A program made the translations under genes and the position numbers. From positions 124,001-188,000 of the forward strand of contig CALVCL010000012.1 of assembly GCA_944326085.1 (NCBI GenBank): DNA of 64,000 nucleotides, given 5' to 3'. A model generated the notes under the pieces. That model made no database searches. It saw only the letters and a program-made list of their open reading frames with translations, and was not told where the DNA came from. Below, piece by piece: positions 17,682-26,937 of this stretch; within the stretch, counting starts at the first letter, position 1, and every line of letters starts with the position of its first letter. The stretch comes from an uncultured Tidjanibacter sp. (GTDB taxonomy: Bacteria; Bacteroidota; Bacteroidia; Bacteroidales; Rikenellaceae).

Positions 17682-18308
17682 ATGAAAAAAGCGATATTGT
17701 TTCTGGCGGCTGCTCTGGCAGTTAGCGTATCGGCATTCGCCGACGAAACGAGTGAAAGCATACTTCGACACATGGCCGGAACATTTGCAGGCTACGATTG
17801 CTACGAAGTAAAGTTCACAGTCAGCACCGAAGGCATGGCTAATATGAACGGCAGCTATACCGTATGCGGCAATAAATACAATATCAAGATACAGCGTCAG
17901 GAGCAGTTCAGCGACGGCACAGCCCGCTACGAAATATACCCCAACGAACGCGAAATAGTGATAGATGTCGCAGACAACAGTTCACACAGCATTCTCAGCA
18001 ACCCGACACGTGCCTTCGATTTTGCGCCTGAGGAATTCGACAGTTCCTACAAAGGACAAACCGATTTCAGGCGGAAAGCTGTCGAGACGGTATTTCTCGT
18101 CCCGAAGAACGATGCACACGGCAACGGCACCATAATGCTTTACATAGATGCCGAGAGCGGCATGCCGGCAGCCATGGATTATAACTATCAGGGTGAGAAA
18201 ATAACAATCACAATTAACCGTATTACCCAACTTGAAAGTGCCGACCCCAGTCTGTTCATGTTCGACCCGGCGAAGTATCAGAACTACGAAGTCATCGACT
18301 TCAGATAA
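17682..18308 (+). CDS. LolA-like outer-membrane lipoprotein carrier
   Basis: A signal peptide (residues 1-20, ending SAFA) is followed by a 188-residue beta-rich periplasmic protein. LolA-fold features include the early helix with SESILRHMAG, alternating strands (YEVKFTVSTEG, NGSYTVCGNKYNIKI) and the late PSLFMFDPAKY motif. LolA shuttles lipoproteins through the periplasm to the outer membrane. Bacteroidota carry several LolA-like proteins, so the exact cargo is uncertain. It is probably co-transcribed with ftsK and ends at a hairpin. Confidence 0.8.
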   Translation: MKKAILFLAAALAVSVSAFADETSESILRHMAGTFAGYDCYEVKFTVSTEGMANMNGSYTVCGNKYNIKIQRQEQFSDGTARYEIYPNEREIVIDVADNSSHSILSNPTRAFDFAPEEFDSSYKGQTDFRRKAVETVFLVPKNDAHGNGTIMLYIDAESGMPAAMDYNYQGEKITITINRITQLESADPSLFMFDPAKYQNYEVIDFR

Positions 18309-18331
18309 CATAACATCAACATGCATCCCTA

Positions 18332-18373
18332 AAGGCTTCGAAATGCGTTTACTGAAACATTTTTCGAAGCCTT
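18332..18373. terminator. Bidirectional hairpin after the LolA-like gene
   Basis: A perfect 12-bp outer stem (18332-18343 with 18362-18373) has a smaller inner helix and a T-rich tract at its 3' side. It overlaps the end of the minus-strand zinc-ribbon frame. Confidence 0.75.
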
Positions 18374-18739
18374 ATTCACATCCAGTCAAAATATTCCAAT
18401 CACACCACAGCCCACATAAACAAAACGGCAGCAACAAACGCGACACCTCAGCGCCACATGCAGGACAACGAATCAACAAAGAACCAGACGTATTAGGCGC
18501 ATTTGATGGGGACACAACTGAGATCGGCGTCGCGTCCTCCGTATCTTGAACTGCCTGATAAAACTTCTCTCCCGCACCATCAAGCACACCCGCAGATTGA
18601 TTAACAAACACTTTTTACATTGCTCCACTACCTCCATTCGGTCTTTACTCAAGCCATAAAAGGTAGCCCCCAACAACAAGAGAACGATAATCCCATAAAT
18701 ACCCATAAATCCACCACAAGAATCCACAAAAGTTTCCAT
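18372..18739 (-). pseudogene. Membrane protein with zinc-ribbon-like tail, apparently -1 frameshifted
   Basis: From ATG 18739 the frame encodes a short membrane protein (MGIYGIIVLLLLGATFYGL helix, then EQCKKC). After an A5G run at 18616-18611 this frame turns into Arg-rich, unprotein-like sequence. The -1 frame from 18611 to the stop at 18372 instead reads a plausible linker (TPISVVSPSNAPNTSG) and a zinc-ribbon-like CPACGAEVS followed by FCLCG. The simplest reading is one gene broken by a one-base change or by a sequencing error. Programmed slippage at TAAAAAG is possible but the site is not a classic one. It is last in the unknown cassette at 18.4-20.2 kb. Confidence 0.45.
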
Positions 18740-18756
18740 AACACAAGATTTAAGTT

Positions 18757-19299
18757 TTAATACACAACTGTTAATTTTCCATCCGTAAATACCAAAAATG
18801 TATATTTCGGCGTCACGCCCATTGTATCAGCCAAGCCGGCAAACAGCGCCAACAGCATAGCTTCTTCACCAGACAGTTGCGACATGACTGCAGCCAATTG
18901 CAGATCCTGCTTGTCTTTATTAAAAAGCCATGTTTCAACGAGAAGACCATCCTCTAGCCCCTTTCCTACATCGTAAACAGTAAGATCTATCACCTCCAGA
19001 CACATTTCTCGGGTCATTCCAAGTTCGAGTGTACCATCAGCCAACAAAACGCCATAGTACGCTCCATACTTTTGGATCAATGTTTGTTTGCGCAATTCTT
19101 CCTCTTGGCTTTCTTTGTTCAACCCACTTGATTGAACACTATCAGGTTTCTGCTCTTCTCCGACAACAGAATGATCGACCTTTGTCAAGTCGATATTGCC
19201 TACTTGCCATGCGGTATGCTCCGATGCTAATACATCAAAACCACCAACACCAACCAATAAAAGGCTCCATAAGCCCAACAATTTGTTTCTAGTAATCAT
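18757..19299 (-). CDS. Secreted protein with BamE/SmpA-like domain (uncharacterised)
   Basis: The 180-residue product begins with a signal-like hydrophobic stretch (LLGLWSLLLVGVGGFDVLAS) and a charged Gln/Glu-rich linker. Residues about 85-180 carry a pattern seen in BamE/SmpA-type domains: LELGMTREMCLEVID, then VETWLF, and a final FLVFTDGKLTVVY strand. Proteins of that fold are periplasmic or outer-membrane adaptors. I do not recognise the gene itself. It starts 3 bases after the stop of the upstream membrane protein gene, so they are translationally close. Its base composition is lower in GC than gyrA or ftsK nearby. Confidence 0.6.
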   Translation of the reverse strand: MITRNKLLGLWSLLLVGVGGFDVLASEHTAWQVGNIDLTKVDHSVVGEEQKPDSVQSSGLNKESQEEELRKQTLIQKYGAYYGVLLADGTLELGMTREMCLEVIDLTVYDVGKGLEDGLLVETWLFNKDKQDLQLAAVMSQLSGEEAMLLALFAGLADTMGVTPKYTFLVFTDGKLTVVY

Positions 19300-19302
19300 A
19301 AT

Positions 19303-19833
19303 TCAATCGTTTTCTTGCATTTTATTTTGCAGCCGAGCTTCACGCTTAGCCTGACGCTTCGCTTGTCGCTCTGCTTTACGACGCGCCTTGTTTGTCACAG
19401 TGTCCGTTTCGGGCTCAGCGTCCCCAATATCATCCTCCTTTTCTGCAGAGGCCGTCACTGAACGCTGAAGAGTTATTGGGGCTGGAATTGTACCGGGAGC
19501 TGCAGAAGAAACTACCGCAGGACGCACCTCAGAAGACTTAATAGGCATAACAGATTCTCCCGTCCCAGTAACTCCATCTTGCAAAATTGCCCGTGCCGGC
19601 TTAGGTTTAGACTCAGGCTCATACTCCACTTTTGTCCGTACATGAGGAGCAACTGCTGAGGATTGCTCAACTTTCTGCTCTGTTGTTTCCGAGTCCTTTT
19701 TCTCTTCTCTGCCAAGCCATATATTCACCACCAGCGCAATAGTTAATGCCAACACAACCATCAAAACACCGCCACAGCCTAGTGGTTTCTCTTCCGCAAC
19801 TTCTATGATTTCCACCAAATATCTTCGCCCCAT
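19303..19833 (-). CDS. Single-pass membrane protein with basic coiled tail (uncharacterised)
   Basis: The 176-residue protein has one transmembrane helix at about residues 19-39 (GGVLMVVLALTIALVVNIW) after a short cytoplasmic-type N-terminus. A long Pro/Ser/Glu-rich, probably disordered middle follows. It ends in a strongly basic Ala/Arg/Lys helix (residues ~148-172, KARRKAERQAKRQAKREA). No family is recognised. It is second in a four-gene minus-strand cassette, 30 bases after the upstream gene and 3 bases before the next. The basic tail could bind nucleic acid or acidic partners, but that is speculation. Confidence 0.6.
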   Translation of the reverse strand: MGRRYLVEIIEVAEEKPLGCGGVLMVVLALTIALVVNIWLGREEKKDSETTEQKVEQSSAVAPHVRTKVEYEPESKPKPARAILQDGVTGTGESVMPIKSSEVRPAVVSSAAPGTIPAPITLQRSVTASAEKEDDIGDAEPETDTVTNKARRKAERQAKRQAKREARLQNKMQEND

Positions 19834-19863
19834 ACGACAAGACTGTAGATTGTAGATTGTAAA

Positions 19864-20190
19864 TTAAAGTTTTACCCACACCTGATTGTAGGTCAAATTG
19901 CCTTTGATATTTCGGCTACGAACTCTTTTTTTCTTTCCATCAACACAAACCTTGGCGATCAAACCCCGCTTTTCTAGCGCATTCATACAGTGAGCGATAG
20001 CACTATGAAAAGCACGAAAGGCTCCATCAGCATCTTTATACCGCACAAACAAATCGGCATAAACAGACTCATTGAAATTTAGAAATGCAGTAATGAAATC
20101 ATGGGTGTCAAATTCGCTGTCTTTGCTAATCGGCAAATTAGACAGGACCTCTTTTACACTTTGATCCAAAGCAGACCTCAAAGTATTCAT
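19864..20190 (-). CDS. Small predicted winged-helix-like protein (uncharacterised)
   Basis: The 108-residue cytosolic protein has helices (SALDQSVKEVLSNL, DTHDFITAFLNF, FRAFHSAIAHCMNALEKRG) followed by LIAKVCVDGKKKRVRSRN and a final QVWVKL strand. This order suggests a winged helix with a basic wing and so possible nucleic-acid binding. I do not recognise a named family. It is first in the cassette and might regulate it. The promoter at 20491-20521 would leave an unusually long leader of about 290 bases before its ATG. Confidence 0.6.
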   Translation of the reverse strand: MNTLRSALDQSVKEVLSNLPISKDSEFDTHDFITAFLNFNESVYADLFVRYKDADGAFRAFHSAIAHCMNALEKRGLIAKVCVDGKKKRVRSRNIKGNLTYNQVWVKL

Positions 20191-20490
20191 AGCAACAAAA
20201 ATTGCTGCCTCCCAGCTCCGACTTGGCCATTGTGAAATAAAAAAGAAAGTGTGGAGCTGTTCGTTTATCTAACAAGAGGCTCTGGAATGCCCGACAGAAA
20301 TAAACTAACACAATACCCCACACCTGTTCAGTATGAGGTAACAGCTACTAATGAGCTACAAATTAGCACACATACTAAAACAGATGAATGAGTGTTGTCG
20401 TTATCCTTCTGTCGTGAAATTTTCCAGATTTCTTGTCAAGGATAAAAGCGAAACACTTTCATCGTATTATACATCGCCAACGCGATGATA
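20191..20490 (-). promoter_or_regulatory. Long untranslated leader of the unknown cassette
   Basis: No convincing gene lies here. If the promoter at 20491-20521 is used, this stretch is transcribed. An imperfect inverted repeat pairs about 20392-20408 (GTGTTGTCGTTATCCTT) with about 20440-20457 (AAGGATAAAAGCGAAACAC). It could hold a regulatory RNA structure, but no known riboswitch is recognised. Confidence 0.35.
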
Positions 20491-20521
20491 CAAACATACG
20501 GAAATATTTCACAAATGACAA
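20491..20521 (-). promoter_or_regulatory. Promoter of the unknown four-gene cassette
   Basis: On the minus strand, TTG (20519-20521, in a TGTTG context) and TATGTTTG (20491-20498) are 20 bases apart. Confidence 0.6.
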
Positions 20522-20643
20522 CACATTATTGTAGGGTATTGTCAAACAAAGTTCGCAGAACATCCATCTACATCAATATCCGTTCCATTTTAATTTTATT
20601 CTAAACTTAGCATCAACACAAACCCCACAAAGCCGCTCTACGG

Positions 20644-20675
20644 TTTGGTAAAAAGCCAAAATAAGCGTATCTTTA
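20644..20675 (+). promoter_or_regulatory. Promoter of gyrA
   Basis: TTTG (20644-20647) and TATCTTTA (20668-20675, one mismatch in the last base) are 20 bases apart. The leader to the ATG at 20702 would be about 20 bases. Confidence 0.6.
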
Positions 20676-20701
20676 CACGATTGTTATAAGACCGGTTTTA
20701 T

Positions 20702-23242
20702 ATGTCAGAAGAAACAAAAACGGCTCCGGCCGAACCAAAAATAATAAGGATAAACATAGAGGAAGAGATGAAATCCGCATACATCGACTACGCGATGTCG
20801 GTTATTGTCTCACGTGCGTTGCCCGACGTGCGCGACGGTCTTAAACCCGTACAGCGCCGTATCCTGTTCGACATGAGCAACGAGTTAAACCTCTATTCCG
20901 ACAAGCCTCATCGTAAAAGCGCCCGTATAGTCGGCGACGTGCTCGGTAAGTTCCACCCGCACGGCGACAGTTCCGTATATTATGCCATGGTGCGTATGGC
21001 GCAACCATGGAACATGCGCTATCCGCTTGTTGACGGCCAGGGTAACTTCGGTTCGATGGACGGTGACAGCCCTGCAGCAATGCGTTATACGGAGGCACGC
21101 ATGCGCAAGATTGCCGACGAAGTAATGGCCGACATAGGTAAAAATACAGTGGAATTCGTCAACAACTTTGACGATACCATGCAGGAACCGGCCGTGCTTC
21201 CGACACGAATACCGCTTTTGCTCGTAAACGGTTCTGCAGGTATTGCCGTAGGTATGGCTACCAACATGGCACCTCACAACCTCGGTGAAGTGTGCGACGC
21301 AATAGCAGCATACATCGACAATCCCGACATCGAAATATCCGAACTGATTAGGTACGTCAAGGCACCCGATTTCCCGACAGGAGGTATCATATACGGTTAC
21401 GAAGGTGTACGCGAGGCCCTCGAAACAGGCCGCGGCCGCATCACAATGCGTGCACGCACCGAAATAGAGCATACCACAAGCGGCAGGGAATGCATCGTAG
21501 TGACCGAGATTCCCTACATGGTGAACAAGGCCGAGATGATACGCCAGATTGCCGATATGATTAACGAAAAGAAAATCGAAGGCATCTCGTACATAAACGA
21601 CGAAAGCGACCGCCGCGGTACACGCATCGTCATTATTCTCAAGAATGACGCAGTGGCAAGTGTGGTTCTCAACACGCTGTACAAACACACACAGCTCCAG
21701 ACAAGCTTTGCCGTCAACAACATTGCACTCGTAAACGGACGCCCCGTACTGCTTAATCTAAAAGACCTCGTACGCTTGTTCGTAGAGCACAGACACGACA
21801 TCGTAGAGCGCCGTACACGTTACGACCTTGACCAGGCAGAAAAGCGTGCCCACATCCTCAAAGGTCTGCTCATAGCACTCGATCACATTGACGACATAAT
21901 CAATATTATTCGCAATTCGCAGACCCCCGATATTGCCAAGGCTTCTTTGATGGAGAAATACGGCCTTACCGAGGTACAGGCACAGGCCATAATAGATATG
22001 AGGTTACGAGCCCTTACAGGTCTGGAACGCAACAAGATAGAAGACGAATACGCACAGTTGCTCGAACGTATCGACTACTATAAGCGCGTACTGGCCAGCC
22101 GTGAGATGAGACTCGGGATTGTCAAGGACGAGACCCTTGAGATAAAGGAGAAATACGGAGATGAACGCCGTACGGAAGTGGTGATGAGTGCAGAAGAGTT
22201 CAACCCCGAAGACTTCTATGCCGACGATGATATGGTAATCACCATATCGCACAGAGGCTACATCAAGCGCACCCCTCTTGCCGAATACCGTACCCAGCAC
22301 AGGGGCGGTGTAGGCATCAAGGCCAGCGCGACACGCGATGAAGACTTCATAGAGCACATATATGTTGCCTCCATGCATGACACTATGATGTTCTTCACCG
22401 AAAAAGGCCGCTGCTACTGGCTTAAGGTTTACAATATTCCGGAAGGAACACGCACATCCAAAGGGCGTGCCGTACAGAATGTCATACAGATTGAACCGGA
22501 CGACAAGATACGCGCATACCTCAATGTAAGAGGTCTCGGGGACAAGGATTATGTGGAGAGCCATTACATCGTAATGTGTACCCGCGATGGCATCATCAAA
22601 AAGACAACTCTCGAGGCTTATTCGCGTCCACGTCAAAACGGCGTCAACGCTATAACAATCAAGGAAGGCGACCAGTTGATAGACGCCGCCCTCACAAGCG
22701 GTTCGGCAGAAATAGTGATAGCCGCACGCGAAGGCAAGGCAATACGCTTTCCTGAAAGTACTGTACGTCCAATAGGCCGTACAGGTGCAGGTGTACGCGC
22801 AATAACAGTAGAAGGTAACGACCGCGTGGTTGGCATGATTTGCATGGAACCCGACAGCAGCAACGACATTCTCGTACTAAGCGAGAACGGTTACGGCAAA
22901 CGTACAGGTCTTGACGAATACCGTATAACCAACAGAGGCGGCAAGGGTGTAAAAACCATGCAGGTAACCGAAAAGACGGGTAAGGTAGTCTCCATCCAGT
23001 CGGTATCCGATGAATACGACCTGATGATAATCACCCGTAACGGCACAGCCATACGTACCTCTGCATCAGACATACGTCTTGCCGGCAGGGCTACACAGGG
23101 AGTCAAGATAATCAACCTCCGCAACGGTGACGCGATAGCATCTGTAATGGCAGTACCCAAAAGCGATGAAGCCGAAAACGAGCAGTCTGTAGAAAGTGTA
23201 GATGCCGAAGCCACCGCCGGAGAAATCAGCAACGAGGCATAG
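20702..23242 (+). CDS. gyrA: DNA gyrase subunit A
   Basis: GyrA cuts and rejoins DNA in the gyrase tetramer that adds negative supercoils. The 846-residue protein has the N-terminal [22 protein letters not shown] segment. In the quinolone-resistance region it has [19 protein letters not shown], and the catalytic tyrosine is in [10 protein letters not shown]. The C-terminal beta-pinwheel has repeated G-rich blades and includes a GyrA box-like QHRGGVGI (near residue 537). The acidic tail is typical of the family. The next gene, a TPR protein, starts 48 bases later with no terminator between. Confidence 0.98.
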   Translation: MSEETKTAPAEPKIIRINIEEEMKSAYIDYAMSVIVSRALPDVRDGLKPVQRRILFDMSNELNLYSDKPHRKSARIVGDVLGKFHPHGDSSVYYAMVRMAQPWNMRYPLVDGQGNFGSMDGDSPAAMRYTEARMRKIADEVMADIGKNTVEFVNNFDDTMQEPAVLPTRIPLLLVNGSAGIAVGMATNMAPHNLGEVCDAIAAYIDNPDIEISELIRYVKAPDFPTGGIIYGYEGVREALETGRGRITMRARTEIEHTTSGRECIVVTEIPYMVNKAEMIRQIADMINEKKIEGISYINDESDRRGTRIVIILKNDAVASVVLNTLYKHTQLQTSFAVNNIALVNGRPVLLNLKDLVRLFVEHRHDIVERRTRYDLDQAEKRAHILKGLLIALDHIDDIINIIRNSQTPDIAKASLMEKYGLTEVQAQAIIDMRLRALTGLERNKIEDEYAQLLERIDYYKRVLASREMRLGIVKDETLEIKEKYGDERRTEVVMSAEEFNPEDFYADDDMVITISHRGYIKRTPLAEYRTQHRGGVGIKASATRDEDFIEHIYVASMHDTMMFFTEKGRCYWLKVYNIPEGTRTSKGRAVQNVIQIEPDDKIRAYLNVRGLGDKDYVESHYIVMCTRDGIIKKTTLEAYSRPRQNGVNAITIKEGDQLIDAALTSGSAEIVIAAREGKAIRFPESTVRPIGRTGAGVRAITVEGNDRVVGMICMEPDSSNDILVLSENGYGKRTGLDEYRITNRGGKGVKTMQVTEKTGKVVSIQSVSDEYDLMIITRNGTAIRTSASDIRLAGRATQGVKIINLRNGDAIASVMAVPKSDEAENEQSVESVDAEATAGEISNEA

Positions 23243-23290
23243 AAACTAGGTAAATTAAATATCAAACATTAATAATACCATTCACCAGTT

Positions 23291-24658
23291 ATGAAAAAAT
23301 TGCTCACACTGGCAGCCGCCACACTGTTCCTGGCTGCTCCGTCGCTCCTTGCGCAGCAAGTGAGTGTCAACGAAAAGGGTCTGCTCAAGAAGATAGAGCG
23401 TTCCGATGCAGACATTGTCAATCCAAAAAAGGAAGGCAAGGCCAGTACATGGATTTCACGTGGTCAGACATTCTATGAAGCCGCTACGGAAACCACCAAG
23501 GATCTTTACGACGGCATCGACATCAATACCGTAGTAATGATGCTCGGTCAGCCCACAGCACAGGAGCCCGTCACCATGAACGGTCAGCCCTATCTCAAAT
23601 GCTCGTTCCCATATGTTGATATATTTCTTGATGTTAACAACACGCCAGTTTCGTGGATAGTAACCAAGGAGATATATCCCGATGCGCTTGCAAAGGCAAC
23701 TGAAGCATACGAAAAGGCTTACGAACTCGATGGCAACAACGAACGTACAGCCGAAAAGGTTGGCGAAGGCCTGAAAAAGATTTATGATGCATACTCCAAG
23801 ACAGGGGCTCTCTATTTTCCGCTTGGCATGTTTGCAGAAGCTGGCCAAATGTTCGCAGAAGCATACACTGTATCACAGCTGCCCGCTATCACCGTCTCCG
23901 AGGATGACCTTTACTCGTTGCTTCACGATGCCGGTCTCGCATTTATGTTCGCCAAGGATTATACACAGAGCATCAAATATCTGACAGCTGCAGAGACTAT
24001 AAGCTCCTCTAACGAAAGCATCAACGACCCTGAAATCTACTACCTCATATATCACGCATACAGAGGCAACGCCACCAACGACCCTAATGCCATAAAGACT
24101 GCAAAGGCATATCTCGAAAAAGGTATGCAGAAGTATCCGTCCGACTCTAAAATAATAGAGAGTCTTTCGGAAGCATACATCTTCCTCGGTGAAGATCCCG
24201 CCACTATTCTCAACATTGTACAGGACGCCGTTAATAAGGACCCGAATAATGCAGATATGTGGAGTGCTCTCGGTGTACTCTATGTAAGCAGCGAAGAGTA
24301 TGACAAGGCTATCGAGGCATTCACCAAGATGTCAGAACTCATGCCCGACAGTTATATAGCAAACAATAACCTTGGTATCGTATATATCAAAAAGGCAGAG
24401 CAAATACTTGACGATGTCAATGCACGCGCCGCTTCGTTTGCTAGCCAGGAAGAATATGATACAGAAATGCTCAAGGCATTCAACGTTTATGCAGAAGCCG
24501 TGCCGTTCCTCGAAAAGGCTCACGAACTCGACCCGAACAATGTCGGTACAGTTGAACTCCTCAAGAACGTAACTTTCCGTATTCGCGAACTAGACGGCAT
24601 GATGGCAAAATACGAACAGTACAACGCATTGTTCAAACAAATGACGGGTGCAATGTAA
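23291..24658 (+). CDS. Secreted tetratricopeptide-repeat protein
   Basis: A signal peptide (about residues 1-22, ending LLAQQ) precedes 430 residues. Residues about 70-120 form a small beta-containing segment with an SmpA-like ring (VVMMLGQPTAQE, YLKCSFPYVDIFLD). From about 130 onward TPR helices repeat (AYEKAYELDGNNERT, AVNKDPNNADMWSALGVLYVSSEEYDKAIEAF, AHELDPNN). It probably scaffolds a periplasmic or outer-membrane complex, but no partner is evident. It lies directly downstream of gyrA and ends at a strong terminator. Confidence 0.8.
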   Translation: MKKLLTLAAATLFLAAPSLLAQQVSVNEKGLLKKIERSDADIVNPKKEGKASTWISRGQTFYEAATETTKDLYDGIDINTVVMMLGQPTAQEPVTMNGQPYLKCSFPYVDIFLDVNNTPVSWIVTKEIYPDALAKATEAYEKAYELDGNNERTAEKVGEGLKKIYDAYSKTGALYFPLGMFAEAGQMFAEAYTVSQLPAITVSEDDLYSLLHDAGLAFMFAKDYTQSIKYLTAAETISSSNESINDPEIYYLIYHAYRGNATNDPNAIKTAKAYLEKGMQKYPSDSKIIESLSEAYIFLGEDPATILNIVQDAVNKDPNNADMWSALGVLYVSSEEYDKAIEAFTKMSELMPDSYIANNNLGIVYIKKAEQILDDVNARAASFASQEEYDTEMLKAFNVYAEAVPFLEKAHELDPNNVGTVELLKNVTFRIRELDGMMAKYEQYNALFKQMTGAM

Positions 24659-24683
24659 TCTTGCACATACACTCTTATAAGGG

Positions 24684-24709
24684 AAGGCATGGGATTGCTC
24701 CCATGCCTT
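24684..24709 (+). terminator. Terminator of gyrA-TPR transcript
   Basis: An 11-bp perfect stem (24684-24694 with 24699-24709) has a 4-base loop and is followed by a T-rich tail. Confidence 0.9.
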
Positions 24710-24744
24710 TTCAGTTTTACGACACTAACTCTCCTGACGATGTA

Positions 24745-24773
24745 TTGGTAAAGATATATTTTCCTTATCTTTG
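24745..24773 (+). promoter_or_regulatory. Promoter of the CPA2 antiporter gene
   Basis: TTG (24745-24747) and TATCTTTG (24766-24773) have an 18-base spacer, slightly short. Confidence 0.6.
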
Positions 24774-24864
24774 TAAAGATTACTCAATCTGCTAAGTGAT
24801 TGATGCCGCATACCTCGCAGGTTCGCAACAGCGCAGTACAGTCACCGACAAAAAACTAAAAAAG

Positions 24865-26937
24865 ATGAACTTGCTGTCAGTCCCGACAATAGATTTCGCG
24901 CTGCCGCTGGCGGACCCTGTGCTAAAGTTTCTCATTATCCTTGCGATAATACTTGCATCATCACTACTACTCAACAAACTGAAAATTCCACATCTGCTGG
25001 GGTTAATTGTTGCCGGTGCCATAATAGGGCCATACGGTTTCAATCTCATTATGCGTGATAGCAGCATCATAATGTCCGGCACAGCCGGCCTGCTGTACAT
25101 CATGTTCCTTGCCGGTCTGGAGATAGATATGGGCGACTTTCGCCGCAACAGTCTGCGAAGTCTCACATTTGGTCTGTACACATTCATCATACCGATGCTG
25201 TTGGGTACGGCTGTCAGTCTGTGGGTCTTTAAATTCAACATACTGTCGTCTGTACTGCTCGCCAGTATGTTCGCATCGCATACACTTATAGCCTATCCCA
25301 TAATCAGCAGGCTGGGCATAACACGCGACAAATCGGTAAGCATTACCGTCGGTGGTACGATGATTACCGATACGCTGTCACTGCTAGTACTAACCATAAT
25401 AGTCGGTATGGCGACCGGCAATGTAAACGACTCGTTCTGGATGCGTCTCAGTATATCGGTCGTACTATTTGCAGCTGTAGTGCTGTTTATATTCCCAATC
25501 ATAGCACGCTACTTCTTCAAACGTGTCAATGACAGTATTGCACAATACATTTTTGTGCTGGCCATGGTGTTTCTTGGCGCATTCCTTGCACAGTTGGCTG
25601 GTATGGAATCCATCATAGGCGCCTTCCTGACCGGTCTGGCACTTAACCGTTTCATTCCTCTCAGCTCTCCGCTGATGAACCGTGTAGAATTCGTCGGCAA
25701 CGCCATTTTCATTCCATTCTTTCTCATTAGTGTCGGCATGCTCGTTGATTACCGCGCCTTTACAAGTTGGGAAACCGTAAAGGTAGGTTTGGTTATGATA
25801 ATAGTTGCTACGCTTGCCAAATATCTAGCCGCGTGGCTAACACAAAAGACATTCAGACTCTCCACTGACCAAAGACGTGTAATATTCGGCCTAAGCAATG
25901 CGCAGGCTGCAGCCACACTGGCCGCAGTAATCGTAGGCTACAATATTATCACAGGCACTGATGCCGACGGAGAGCCAATACGCCTGCTCAATGAAAGTGT
26001 ACTCAACGGCACAATAATGATGATACTTGTTACATGCGTCATGGCATCATTTTCAGCCCAAAAGGGTGCACACAACATAGCCGCACAGGTAGGAAGCAAT
26101 GCTCCCCGCGCCAATGCAAAAAACAACAGGCAGGAACATATTCTGCTGCCAGTAAGCAACGAGGAAACCGTTGAAGAACTGGTGAATTTCTGCCTTGCAC
26201 TCAAGGGCCCCAAAACCAATACCGGATTGTATGCCCTTAAGGTTATCGAAAACCACAATGCCGACGAAAAGACGCTTCGCAAGTCGCAGAAGGTTCTGGA
26301 AACAGCCGTAAAGACAGGTGCAGCGGCCAATACTTTAGTAAAGGATGTACTTCGCTACGACCTCAACATATCAAATGCCATAACCAGCGTGGCCAACGAA
26401 CGCGGCATAACAGATATAGTAGTAGGAATAAAGAAAGGCATAGTCTCCGACTCACTGGGACGCATACTTGAGAACGTTCTCATAGAAAGCAGTGTCAACG
26501 CATTCGTTTACAGTTCTGTACAACCCATCTCAACAATCAAACGTCATGTTGTAGTCATTCCCGAACTAATCGAAAGGGAGGCTGGTTTTATTCAGGTAGT
26601 AAACAGATTATGGAACGTTATCAGCAACACCGGAACACGAATGAGATTTTTCGGCTCAACGGAGGCCATAGCTATACTGCAGAACTTCTTCAAGGATAAA
26701 AACTGCGAGGTAACATATGTCGAATTCGACAAATGGGACGATTGGCGCTTTCTGCTGCGCGAGGTACGGCCGGACGATATGATATGGACCCTTCTCAGTC
26801 GCAAGGGAGGTTTTTCGTACGTATCTGTAATGTCGCGCGTACCGCGTTTCCTGAGCCGTTACCTGTCTGCACACAGCTTCGTCCTTGCATACCCGAAACA
26901 GGCCACCGTCAACGAAGGAACCATGTATCTCACCTAA
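24865..26937 (+). CDS. CPA2-family cation:proton antiporter with C-terminal universal-stress-like domain
   Basis: About 12 hydrophobic helices fill residues ~15-400 in the pattern of Na+/H+ or K+/H+ antiporters of the KefB/NapA group (HLLGLIVAGAIIGPYG, MFLAGLEIDM, IGAFLTGLALNR). The remaining ~290 residues are cytosolic and resemble one or two universal stress protein domains (HILLPVSNEE, ITDIVVGIKKG, HVVVIPELIE) that may sense nucleotides. I prefer ATG 24865 over an upstream in-frame GTG at 24796, because the extra residues are hydrophilic and not conserved-looking. Its stop abuts the stop of the convergent phosphoesterase gene with no spacer. The ion is not deducible. Confidence 0.88.
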   Translation: MNLLSVPTIDFALPLADPVLKFLIILAIILASSLLLNKLKIPHLLGLIVAGAIIGPYGFNLIMRDSSIIMSGTAGLLYIMFLAGLEIDMGDFRRNSLRSLTFGLYTFIIPMLLGTAVSLWVFKFNILSSVLLASMFASHTLIAYPIISRLGITRDKSVSITVGGTMITDTLSLLVLTIIVGMATGNVNDSFWMRLSISVVLFAAVVLFIFPIIARYFFKRVNDSIAQYIFVLAMVFLGAFLAQLAGMESIIGAFLTGLALNRFIPLSSPLMNRVEFVGNAIFIPFFLISVGMLVDYRAFTSWETVKVGLVMIIVATLAKYLAAWLTQKTFRLSTDQRRVIFGLSNAQAAATLAAVIVGYNIITGTDADGEPIRLLNESVLNGTIMMILVTCVMASFSAQKGAHNIAAQVGSNAPRANAKNNRQEHILLPVSNEETVEELVNFCLALKGPKTNTGLYALKVIENHNADEKTLRKSQKVLETAVKTGAAANTLVKDVLRYDLNISNAITSVANERGITDIVVGIKKGIVSDSLGRILENVLIESSVNAFVYSSVQPISTIKRHVVVIPELIEREAGFIQVVNRLWNVISNTGTRMRFFGSTEAIAILQNFFKDKNCEVTYVEFDKWDDWRFLLREVRPDDMIWTLLSRKGGFSYVSVMSRVPRFLSRYLSAHSFVLAYPKQATVNEGTMYLT

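Noticed and set aside
20138..20323. A 61-codon minus-strand frame in the cassette leader
   Set aside because: It overlaps the start of the 108-residue gene in another frame and has no protein-like pattern.
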